Part shown: one piece after another, positions 1 to 5,299 of the stretch
Numbering within the stretch: position 1 is the first letter of the stretch
Layout: each line of letters starts with the position of its first letter
Origin: an uncultured Clostridium sp.
GTDB lineage: Bacteria > Bacillota > Clostridia > TANB77 > CAG-465
DNA: 7,229 bases
Assembly: GCA_900554875.1 (NCBI GenBank)
Contig: USJA01000050.1
Location: forward strand, 1 to 7,229
Direction of reading: 5' to 3'
The notes under the pieces: model-generated
Told to the model about the DNA's origin: nothing
The model's input: only the letters and a program-made list of their open reading frames with translations
The model's database searches: none
Position numbers and translations under genes: made by a program

Positions 1-44
1 GAAAGAAGATAATTAAAAAAAGTTTGAAAAAATAAAAAAAGTTG

Positions 45-73
45 TTGACAAATGTTGCCTAAACGTATATATT
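45..73 (+). promoter_or_regulatory. Promoter of the tRNA-Val/tRNA-Asp unit
   Basis: A perfect -35 box TTGACA (45-50) and a -10 box TATATT (68-73) are separated by exactly 17 bp. Transcription should begin near 80, about 17 nt before the mature tRNA-Val. Upstream are three A-tracts (about 15-21, 27-32 and 34-40) that resemble an UP element, as expected of a strong stable-RNA promoter. The boxes are seen directly; promoter strength is inferred. Confidence 0.85.
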
Positions 74-96
74 AATAGAGCAGTTTAAATCTGTAA

Positions 97-172
97 GGGA
101 TCTTAGCTCAGCTGGGAGAGCATCTGCCTTACAAGCAGGGGGTCACAGGTTCGAGCCCTGTAGTGCCCACCA
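97..172 (+). tRNA. tRNA-Val (anticodon TAC), CCA encoded
   Basis: A full cloverleaf can be drawn: D-stem GCTC/GAGC, anticodon loop CTTACAA (128-134) with TAC at 130-132, T-arm ACAGG-TTCGAGC-CCTGT (145-161), discriminator A169 and encoded CCA at 170-172. The acceptor stem is odd. GGGATCT (97-103) faces AGTGCCC (162-168), giving A4 opposite G69 and U5 opposite U68. The anticodon stem also begins with a U27-G43 wobble. The 3' half matches the familiar bacterial tRNA-Val form whose 5' arm is GGGCACT, so the 5' half looks diverged or recombined. It is the first gene of a unit with tRNA-Asp. Confidence 0.95.
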
Positions 173-182
173 CTTATTTTTT

Positions 183-259
183 GGCCCGGTAGTTCAGTTG
201 GTTAGAACGCTAGCCTGTCACGCTAGAGGTCGTGGGTTCGAGCCCCATTCGGGTCGCCA
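183..259 (+). tRNA. tRNA-Asp (anticodon GTC), CCA encoded
   Basis: Acceptor stem GGCCCGG (183-189) pairs with TCGGGTC (249-255) using two G-U pairs. D-stem is GTTC/GAAC. Anticodon stem CTAGC/GCTAG encloses loop CTGTCAC (215-221), with GTC at 217-219. The T-arm is GTGGG-TTCGAGC-CCCAT, the discriminator is G256 and CCA is at 257-259. It lies 10 nt after tRNA-Val, is presumably co-transcribed with it, and is followed by a terminator. Confidence 0.97.
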
Positions 260-275
260 AACTATGGTGATAAAT

Positions 276-302
276 GAGGTGAAACAAATCATCTCTTTTT
301 TT
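276..302 (+). terminator. Rho-independent terminator after tRNA-Asp
   Basis: A 7-bp stem pairs GAGGTGA (276-282) with TCATCTC (289-295), including one G-U pair, around a 6-nt loop. A run of seven T follows at 296-302. It ends the Val-Asp unit, and a new promoter follows 38 bp later. Confidence 0.8.
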
Positions 303-339
303 AATAATACGTTTAATTTTTTATATTTAAAGAAAATAA

Positions 340-368
340 TTGACAAACATTATGTGTTGTGGTATTAT
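340..368 (+). promoter_or_regulatory. Promoter of the tRNA-Phe/tRNA-Gly unit
   Basis: A perfect -35 box TTGACA (340-345) is followed after 17 bp by a -10 box TATTAT (363-368). The predicted start is near 375, about 37 nt upstream of tRNA-Phe, so the precursor carries a 5' leader to be removed by RNase P. Confidence 0.85.
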
Positions 369-411
369 ACTTAATGTAGATTATTAATTCATATTATTTT
401 GTAGTGTTTAT

Positions 412-487
<76 letters not shown>

Positions 488-563
488 GCGGAAATAGCTC
501 AGTTGATAGAGCGTCGCCTTGCCAAGGCGAAGGTCGCGGGTTTGAGCCCCGTTTTCCGCTCCA
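488..563 (+). tRNA. tRNA-Gly (anticodon GCC) with altered D-loop and T-loop
   Basis: Acceptor stem GCGGAAA/TTTCCGC (488-494, 553-559) and anticodon stem TCGCC/GGCGA are perfect. Loop TTGCCAA (519-525) carries GCC at 521-523, and CCA is at 561-563. Two near-invariant positions differ. The D-loop reads AGTTGATA (501-508) instead of AGTTGGTA, so residue 19 is A. The T-loop reads TTTGAGC (541-547) instead of TTCGAGC, so residue 56 is U. Residues 19 and 56 normally form the G19-C56 pair at the tRNA elbow, so A19-U56 would be a matched substitution. It abuts tRNA-Phe with no spacer. Confidence 0.95.
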
Positions 564-571
564 TTTATTTT

Positions 572-600
572 AATAGGGATTATTTATAATCCTTATTTTT
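572..600 (+). terminator. Rho-independent terminator after tRNA-Gly
   Basis: An 11-bp AT-rich stem (572-582 with 587-597, one G-U pair) has a 4-nt loop, and its 3' arm runs into a T-tract ending at 600. It closes the Phe-Gly unit. The stem holds few G-C pairs, so some read-through into tRNA-Cys is possible. That matters because no clear -35/-10 pair is visible between 601 and 650. Confidence 0.7.
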
Positions 601-650
601 ATACAATAAGTGTAATAAATTTATTTTTTAATAATATAAATATAGTATAA

Positions 651-724
651 GGCGCCTTAGCCAAGCGGTAAGGCACGAGTCTGCAAAACTCTGATCATCA
701 GTTCGATTCTGATAGGCGCCTCCA
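651..724 (+). tRNA. tRNA-Cys (anticodon GCA), CCA encoded
   Basis: Acceptor stem GGCGCCT (651-657) pairs perfectly with AGGCGCC (714-720). The D-stem is a short 3-bp GCC/GGC, as is usual for tRNA-Cys. Anticodon loop CTGCAAA (681-687) carries GCA at 683-685. The T-arm is ATCAG-TTCGATT-CTGAT (697-713), the discriminator is U721 (the usual Cys identity base) and CCA is at 722-724. The outermost anticodon-stem position is a C27-U43 mismatch. I see no convincing promoter of its own. Confidence 0.96.
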
Positions 725-732
725 ATATAAAA

Positions 733-773
733 GTGAGAAAGTTTTGAAGTTTCAATTTTTCTCACCTTTTTTT
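733..773 (+). terminator. Rho-independent terminator after tRNA-Cys
   Basis: GTGAGAAA (733-740) pairs with TTTCTCAC (758-765), and a smaller hairpin can form inside the loop (744-747 with 752-755). A run of seven T follows at 767-773. It separates the tRNA block from the protein genes, although the next gene starts only 38 bp later. Confidence 0.8.
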
Positions 774-811
774 ATATTTTTCTATATTTTAGATAGATAT
801 AAGGAGGAAGT

Positions 812-1174
812 ATGAACTACAATAAAATTTTTGATAGTTTAAAAAGATCCAAGTTTAGAAGTAGTTTTCATCTTAGCAATAATGATAAGGAATATGTAAA
901 TAAAAAAGGAATTGAAAAAATAAGAGAGCATGCCTTTGACTTCGTTAATAAGCGTATAGCACCGCAAAGCATTATAAATGATGGGAGACAAACACCAATG
1001 AAAGGACATCCAGTTTTTGTTGCACAGCATGCGACTGCTACATGTTGTAGGGGATGTTTATATAAATGGCATAATATAAAGCCTGGAGTAAAATTAAGTG
1101 AAGAACAGATACAATATGTTGTACAAGTTATAATGAAATGGATAGAATATGAAATAAAAAATGTTAATTTTTAA
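812..1174 (+). CDS. DUF4186-family protein (function unknown)
   Basis: This small, probably cytoplasmic protein of 120 residues has no signal peptide or membrane segment. I recognise it as DUF4186 from the order of conserved blocks: SKFRSSFHLS (13-22), the segment around GRQTPMKGHPVF (58-69), and the H/C-rich core (73-87). The core holds H73, C78, C79, C82 and H87, with H66 just before it, which could bind a metal; that is inference, since the biochemical role is unknown. The ATG at 812 follows AAGGAGG (801-807) by 4 nt, which fixes the start. Length is normal for the family and the frame is intact. No clear promoter lies between the tRNA-Cys terminator and the start, so it may depend on a weak promoter or on terminator read-through. 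The next gene has its own promoter. Confidence 0.85.
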   Translation: MNYNKIFDSLKRSKFRSSFHLSNNDKEYVNKKGIEKIREHAFDFVNKRIAPQSIINDGRQTPMKGHPVFVAQHATATCCRGCLYKWHNIKPGVKLSEEQIQYVVQVIMKWIEYEIKNVNF

Positions 1175-1205
1175 TTGTAAATTATGTAGAAAGTTGTCAT
1201 AAAAC

Positions 1206-1234
1206 TTGAAAAAATATAAATAATTTGATATAAT
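1206..1234 (+). promoter_or_regulatory. Extended -10 promoter of the nucleoside kinase gene
   Basis: A -35 box TTGAAA (1206-1211), a 17-bp spacer and a perfect TATAAT (1229-1234) are present, with TG at 1226-1227 forming an extended -10. Transcription should start near 1241, leaving a short leader of about 47 nt that shows no riboswitch-like structure. Confidence 0.8.
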
Positions 1235-1287
1235 ATTTATTGCATAAAAATATGTTACCAAAAAAATTATAAAGGAGGAAAATATCA

Positions 1288-2937
1288 ATGTTAAATAACA
1301 TGATAGAAGTAAAAATTGGTGATAAAAAAATGAAAGTAATGGAAGGAACAATTGTTAAGAATTGCTTAAATGATAACAATAATGAAATTCTTGCAGTTAA
1401 GGTTAATAACAGTATTCATTCAGTTTATTATAAACTTGTGGGTACAGAAGGATCAGTTATTGAACCTATAACTTTTTATTCTGATGATGGAAAAAGGATA
1501 TATGTTCGTACACTTAAGTTCATTTTTCTAATTGCATGCAATAACTTAGGCCTTGGAATTTTGGATAAAATTGAATTTGCTAATAAGATTCAAAATAAAC
1601 AATTTATTCGGTTTAACTATAAAGTAAAAAGAGAGGAGATAGAGAAAATACGGTTAGAAATGTGGAAAATTATAAAATCTAACTATATAATCTCTAAGCA
1701 TAAACTTCCATTTGAAGGTGCTAGAAAAATTTATGAGAATATGGGTTCTCTTCACCAGTTGGACAATTTCAGAATAAAGACAAGGGACTCATATACCTTT
1801 TATGAATGTGACAACTATTATAATTATCTTTATGGAATTTTGGCTCCTAGAACAGGATATATTAAAAATTTTGGTATACAAGCATACAAAGATGGAGTAA
1901 TTCTATCTTTGCCAAATGATGATAATATCTGGAATATTGATACATCAGAAATGCCAAGTAATGTTATGGAGTCATTTTCAGAATTCAGAGAATTTGAAAA
2001 AAATATTGGAATTAACAGTGTTTCTGACTTAAATATGAATGTACTTGGGGATACAGTTTCAAATGTTATTAGGTATGCTGAAATGAATCATTCCAAAAAG
2101 ATAATAGACATATTAAGGATGATATCTGATGATGATAGCATAAGGGTTATTTTTGTTGCAGGTCCTTCATCTTCTGGTAAAACGACTTTTTCTCAAAAAC
2201 TTGAAGATGGTCTTAAGATAGTTGGTAAAAGAGCTATCCACATATCAATGGATAATTATTTTAAAGACTTGGAAAATATCCCTGTTTTTAATGGTGAAAA
2301 AGATTATGAGTCAATAGAAAATTTGGAACTAAAGCTTTTGGCGGATAACCTTAAAGATTTATTAAATGGAAATAGTGTAATAATTCCAGAATATAATTTT
2401 AAGGAATCTAGAAAAGAGTATAAAAAAAATAATGTTATGTATATGACAAGGGATGATATATTAATTGTTGAAGGAATACATGCTTTAAATCCAAAGATAC
2501 ATGCATTATTACCTACTAAGTCTTTTAAGATATATTTAGCGCCACTAGTTACACTTAGTTTAGATCACTTTACTAAAGTGTCATCTAATGATACTAGACT
2601 CATACGAAGAATAGTTAGGGATGCGGACATTAGGGGAGTTAATCCGGAAAAGACACTAGAAAATTGGAAAAAGGTATTAAAGGCGGAAAAAGAAAACATT
2701 TTTCCATATATTAATCTAGCTGATGTTATTTTCAATACTAGTTTGGTTTATGAGTTAGGAGTACTAAAACAGTTTTGTGAAAAACTCATATTAAAGATTC
2801 CTGAAACAAGCCCATATTATTCTGATGCACGTCGTCTTTACGATCTCTTACGAAATTTTCTTACTATAGAAACAACAGATATTCCTAAAAATTCTATAAT
2901 AAAAGAATTCATAGGGAATGGTTGTTTTGATAGATAA
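1288..2937 (+). CDS. Nucleoside (uridine-like) kinase with N-terminal TGS and ThrRS-like domains
   Basis: This is probably a cytoplasmic ATP/GTP-dependent kinase that phosphorylates a nucleoside such as uridine in salvage. Residues 5-65 look like a TGS domain. Residues about 75-230 resemble the second additional domain of threonyl-tRNA synthetase, but I see no intact HxxxH editing motif at its start, so editing activity is doubtful. Residues about 285-505 form a P-loop kinase of the phosphoribulokinase/uridine kinase family. It has Walker A GPSSSGKT (292-299), the substrate-site motif DNYF (322-325), the Walker-B-like VEGIHALN (394-401) and an arginine-rich lid LIRRIVRD (438-445). This three-part layout at about 550 residues is common in Clostridia, where it is annotated as nucleoside kinase or uridine kinase. 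The ATG at 1288 follows AAAGGAGG (1271-1278) by 9 nt. It is transcribed alone, between its own promoter and terminator. True substrate is uncertain. Confidence 0.9.
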   Translation: MLNNMIEVKIGDKKMKVMEGTIVKNCLNDNNNEILAVKVNNSIHSVYYKLVGTEGSVIEPITFYSDDGKRIYVRTLKFIFLIACNNLGLGILDKIEFANKIQNKQFIRFNYKVKREEIEKIRLEMWKIIKSNYIISKHKLPFEGARKIYENMGSLHQLDNFRIKTRDSYTFYECDNYYNYLYGILAPRTGYIKNFGIQAYKDGVILSLPNDDNIWNIDTSEMPSNVMESFSEFREFEKNIGINSVSDLNMNVLGDTVSNVIRYAEMNHSKKIIDILRMISDDDSIRVIFVAGPSSSGKTTFSQKLEDGLKIVGKRAIHISMDNYFKDLENIPVFNGEKDYESIENLELKLLADNLKDLLNGNSVIIPEYNFKESRKEYKKNNVMYMTRDDILIVEGIHALNPKIHALLPTKSFKIYLAPLVTLSLDHFTKVSSNDTRLIRRIVRDADIRGVNPEKTLENWKKVLKAEKENIFPYINLADVIFNTSLVYELGVLKQFCEKLILKIPETSPYYSDARRLYDLLRNFLTIETTDIPKNSIIKEFIGNGCFDR

Positions 2938-2945
2938 TTTCTTCC

Positions 2946-2982
2946 TAAGTGGATACACAATTTTGTGTATCCACTTATTTTT
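2946..2982 (+). terminator. Strong Rho-independent terminator after the nucleoside kinase
   Basis: A perfect 14-bp stem (2946-2959 with 2964-2977) carries a 4-nt loop and is followed by TTTTT at 2978-2982. It starts 8 nt after the kinase stop codon and isolates that gene from the two-component operon. Confidence 0.9.
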
Positions 2983-2983
2983 C

Positions 2984-3012
2984 TTGCATGGAAAATTTAT
3001 ATATGATATAAT
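2984..3012 (+). promoter_or_regulatory. Upstream promoter (P1) of the two-component operon
   Basis: A -35 box TTGCAT (2984-2989), a 17-bp spacer and a perfect TATAAT (3007-3012) are present, with TG at 3004-3005 forming an extended -10. The -35 box begins immediately after the preceding terminator T-tract. Transcription near 3019 would give a leader of about 80 nt that includes the direct repeats at 3032-3049. Confidence 0.75.
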
Positions 3013-3031
3013 GGACATAAACTTGTATGTT

Positions 3032-3049
3032 TTACATAAATTACATAAA
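3032..3049 (+). repeat. Perfect 9-bp tandem repeat, candidate response-regulator binding site
   Basis: TTACATAAA occurs twice back to back (3032-3040 and 3041-3049). The left copy also overlaps an inverted repeat, TATGT (3026-3030) with ACATA (3034-3038). OmpR/PhoB-family regulators typically bind direct repeats close to a -35 region, and this pair sits where the -35 of the next TATAAT (3068-3073) should be. Autoregulatory binding is an inference. Confidence 0.5.
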
Positions 3050-3067
3050 ACTATCACAAAAATATAC

Positions 3068-3073
3068 TATAAT
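3068..3073 (+). promoter_or_regulatory. Second -10 element (P2) of the two-component operon
   Basis: A perfect TATAAT lies 28 bp before the response-regulator start. The -35 position (about 3045-3050) reads ATAAAA, which does not resemble TTGACA but falls in the direct repeat. This is the layout of an activator-dependent promoter. In such an AT-rich region a chance TATAAT is also possible. Confidence 0.45.
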
Positions 3074-3086
3074 ATATATATGTTAA

Positions 3087-3095
3087 AGTGAGGGG
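3087..3095 (+). promoter_or_regulatory. Ribosome binding site that fixes a TTG start
   Basis: AGTGAGGGG lies 5 nt before the TTG at 3101. An in-frame ATG at 3080 is closed by a TGA three codons later, so TTG is the only workable start for this gene. Confidence 0.75.
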
Positions 3096-3100
3096 ATAAT

Positions 3101-3772
3101 TTGAAAATTTTAGTTGTAGATGATGAGGCAAATATTCGTAATGTAATAAAAGAATATGCAAAATTTGAGGGATATGATGTAGAAGAAGCTAGCAATGGTA
3201 TGCAAGCAGTAGAGATTTGTAAGGAAAAAGATTTTGATATAATTATAATGGATGTAATGATGCCTAAATTAGATGGATTTTCAGCTATAAAAGAAATAAA
3301 GAAGACAAAAAATATACCTGTTCTTATGCTTTCTGCAAGAGGAGAAGAATACGATAAATTGTTTGGCTTTGAAATAGGAATAGACGATTATGTTGTAAAA
3401 CCTTTTAGCCCTAAAGAGGTAATGGCACGCGTGGCTGCTATAACTTCAAGGGCAAATAAAAGTAAAACGGAAGAAAAGGAAGATAAATATATATATAAAG
3501 GCTTGGAAATTGATATGCTTGGTAGAGTTGTTATGGTTGATGGAATGAAAAAAGAGCTAACTCCTAAAGAATATGATTTGCTAGTATATTTGGTAAGAAA
3601 TAAAAACATAGCTTTATCAAGAGAAAAAATATTAAACGAAGTCTGGGGATATGACTTTTTTGGCGAAGATAGAACTGTAGATACTCATGTTAAAATGTTG
3701 AGAAATAGTATAGGAAAATATAGAGATAAAATAATTACAATACGTGGAATGGGGTATAAGTTTGAAGAATAA
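3101..3772 (+). CDS. OmpR/PhoB-family response regulator
   Basis: This cytoplasmic DNA-binding transcription factor of 223 residues is activated by phosphorylation. The receiver domain (1-115) begins with KILVVDDE and carries the acidic pair D7/D8, the phospho-acceptor D51 in IIMDVMMP, switch residue S78 and invariant K100 in VVKPFSP. After an acidic, lysine-rich linker (about 118-128), a winged-helix domain (130-223) shows the family signatures LTPKEYDLL (153-161), VWGYDF (181-186), RTVDTHVKMLR (191-201) and RGMGYKFE at the end. Length is typical. It starts with TTG. Its 3' end overlaps the histidine kinase gene, which is its obvious partner. Repeats upstream suggest autoregulation. The regulon cannot be deduced from the sequence; the family includes PhoP, VanR and WalR types. 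Confidence 0.95.
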   Translation: MKILVVDDEANIRNVIKEYAKFEGYDVEEASNGMQAVEICKEKDFDIIIMDVMMPKLDGFSAIKEIKKTKNIPVLMLSARGEEYDKLFGFEIGIDDYVVKPFSPKEVMARVAAITSRANKSKTEEKEDKYIYKGLEIDMLGRVVMVDGMKKELTPKEYDLLVYLVRNKNIALSREKILNEVWGYDFFGEDRTVDTHVKMLRNSIGKYRDKIITIRGMGYKFEE

Positions 3773-5240
3773 TAAAATCAAAGAATTCATTTTAGTAAAT
3801 AAGAATACACTTACTTTCAAAATATGGTTGTATTTTTTTATTTTTGCAATTTCTCTTTTTATAATTTTATGGTTTATGCAAGTAATTTTTATCCAGAGTT
3901 ATTATAGTTCAATGAAAAAAAGTGAAGTTCATAAAATAGTAGATAGTATAGAGCTTGAATATGATAGTTCTGATACTTATGAAAATTATATAGACAATAT
4001 TGCATATAAAAATGCTGCGTCTGTATTTATATTTGACGAAGATTCAAATATGATATATTCATCAAATAATTCTTCAGGACAAGGTAATATAACTCAAATG
4101 CCAACAAGGCCTGTAACAATCGATACAAGTGAGTTTGTTGAAAAAATACAGTCTAATCCCGTAAAGAGAGTTAGTTATACGTTAAAAATTGATAGATTTA
4201 AAAGTGAAATATATGTATATGGAAAATATATGCAAGAATCAGGAAATTACTTAGTAATAGTATCTTCTATTGATCCTATTGATGCAACTACAACGGTTCT
4301 TCAAAGCCAGCTTTTATACATAACCTTTATTGCACTCTTAATAGCTTCAATTATTTCTGTATTTATATCTAAAAGACTTTCAAGACCTATAAAAAATATA
4401 AATGAGGAAACAAAAAAACTTGCCAGAGGAAATTATGACGTAAAATTTGAAAAAGCGGGATACAAAGAGTTAGATGATTTGGTTGATACATTAAATTTCA
4501 CAACAAAAGAACTTGCAAAAACGGATAAGATAAAAAAGGAACTAATTGCTAATGTGTCTCATGATTTAAGGACACCTCTTACAATGATAAAAGCATACTC
4601 AGAAATGATTAGGGACTTATCTGGTGATAATAAAGAAAAAAGAGAAGAACACCTTAAAGTAATTATTGATGAAACTGATAGATTAACCACACTTGTAAAT
4701 GACATGATGGATATTTCTAAAATTGAATCTGGACTTTTAGTTTTAAATAAAGAAACCGTTGATATATGTAAAATTGTACGTGATATAGTGGAAAGATTTA
4801 AAATGGCAAATAATATGTCGGAATTTAACCTTGTCACGGATATTCCTAAGGAAGCATATGTTAGTGTTGATAAATCAAAAATACAACAGGTACTGTATAA
4901 TTTAATTTCAAATGCAATAAATCATAGTGGTGATAGCAAAGAGATAAAAGTAAAAATAGTACTTTCTCAAAGAAAGGTAAAGGTATCTGTTATAGATAAT
5001 GGAATAGGTATAAAAAAAGAGGATTTACCGCACATTTGGAGTAGATACTATAAATCTACAAAATCATTTAAAAGACCTGATTCAGGAAGTGGTCTTGGTC
5101 TTTCAATTGTAAAGAATATATTAGATATTCATAAGGCAGAATATGGTGTGGAAAGTGAATATAAAAAAGGAGCTTGTTTTTGGTTTGAATTAGGTAGGGT
5201 AAATAAATCTAAAAAGGATAATGTAAAAAAAACTAAATAA
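3762..5240 (+). CDS. Membrane sensor histidine kinase, partner of the upstream response regulator
   Basis: This inner-membrane sensor should autophosphorylate and pass phosphate to the preceding regulator. Numbering is from TTG 3762 (492 residues). TM1 is at about 21-44, followed by an extracytoplasmic domain of about 140 residues (45-183) of no recognised ligand class and TM2 at about 184-203. A HAMP linker (about 204-254) leads to the HisKA helix with SHDLRTPLT (phospho-His H267). The HATPase domain has N-box NLISNAINHS (380-389), G1 DNGIG (412-416) and G2 GSGLGLSI (442-449). The C-terminus is a lysine-rich tail. TTG 3762 overlaps the regulator gene by 11 nt and has GGGG (3751-3754) 7 nt upstream. 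A GTG at 3744 would add six residues but lacks a visible ribosome binding site. The overlap suggests translational coupling. Signal sensed is unknown. Confidence 0.93.
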   Translation: MKNNKIKEFILVNKNTLTFKIWLYFFIFAISLFIILWFMQVIFIQSYYSSMKKSEVHKIVDSIELEYDSSDTYENYIDNIAYKNAASVFIFDEDSNMIYSSNNSSGQGNITQMPTRPVTIDTSEFVEKIQSNPVKRVSYTLKIDRFKSEIYVYGKYMQESGNYLVIVSSIDPIDATTTVLQSQLLYITFIALLIASIISVFISKRLSRPIKNINEETKKLARGNYDVKFEKAGYKELDDLVDTLNFTTKELAKTDKIKKELIANVSHDLRTPLTMIKAYSEMIRDLSGDNKEKREEHLKVIIDETDRLTTLVNDMMDISKIESGLLVLNKETVDICKIVRDIVERFKMANNMSEFNLVTDIPKEAYVSVDKSKIQQVLYNLISNAINHSGDSKEIKVKIVLSQRKVKVSVIDNGIGIKKEDLPHIWSRYYKSTKSFKRPDSGSGLGLSIVKNILDIHKAEYGVESEYKKGACFWFELGRVNKSKKDNVKKTK

Positions 5241-5246
5241 ATCTAA

Positions 5247-5293
5247 AAATAAACGTCTAGTAAGTTATATATACTAGACGTTTATTTATTTTT
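5247..5293. terminator. Bidirectional terminator between the convergent histidine kinase and PBP genes
   Basis: A long hairpin has core arms 5250-5262 and 5272-5284, extended by A-T pairs to 5247/5287, around a 9-nt loop. On the + strand it is followed by TTTTT (5289-5293). On the - strand the A-run at 5245-5249 gives TTTTT. It lies 6 nt past the kinase stop codon and about 13 nt past the PBP stop codon, so it can serve both genes. Confidence 0.85.
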
Positions 5294-5299
5294 AATTTA

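Noticed and set aside
601..650. Possible promoter for tRNA-Cys (TATAGT at 641-646 or TATAAA at 635-640)
   Set aside because: TATAGT is too close to the tRNA 5' end to leave a normal start, and neither element has a recognisable -35 box at 16-18 bp.
676..692. C27-U43 mismatch in tRNA-Cys as a sign of a broken gene
   Set aside because: A single mismatch at the outermost anticodon-stem position is tolerated in functional tRNAs, and the rest of the cloverleaf, including U73, is intact.
1190..1208. Weak hairpin AAGTT/AACTT after the DUF4186 stop as a terminator
   Set aside because: The stem is only about 5 bp and is followed by GAAAAA rather than a T-run. The region is better explained as the start of the kinase promoter.
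1235..1287. Riboswitch or T-box leader ahead of the nucleoside kinase, suggested by its ThrRS-like domains
   Set aside because: The predicted leader is under 50 nt, with no hairpin, specifier loop or T-box sequence.
1094..1379. Open frames on the - strand of 60-85 codons, rich in Phe, Ile, Leu and Tyr, around the DUF4186/kinase junction
   Set aside because: They lie antisense to the real genes and their promoter region, lack ribosome binding sites, and their hydrophobic composition is what AT-rich antisense DNA encodes by chance.
2946..2977. Long perfect inverted repeat as a mobile-element end or operator
   Set aside because: Its position 8 nt after a stop codon, 4-nt loop and following T-tract fit a terminator fully, and no transposase or second copy is present.
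4559..4837. A 92-codon open frame antisense to the HisKA region of the histidine kinase
   Set aside because: It lies wholly inside a strongly supported gene, has no ribosome binding site and no recognisable protein features.
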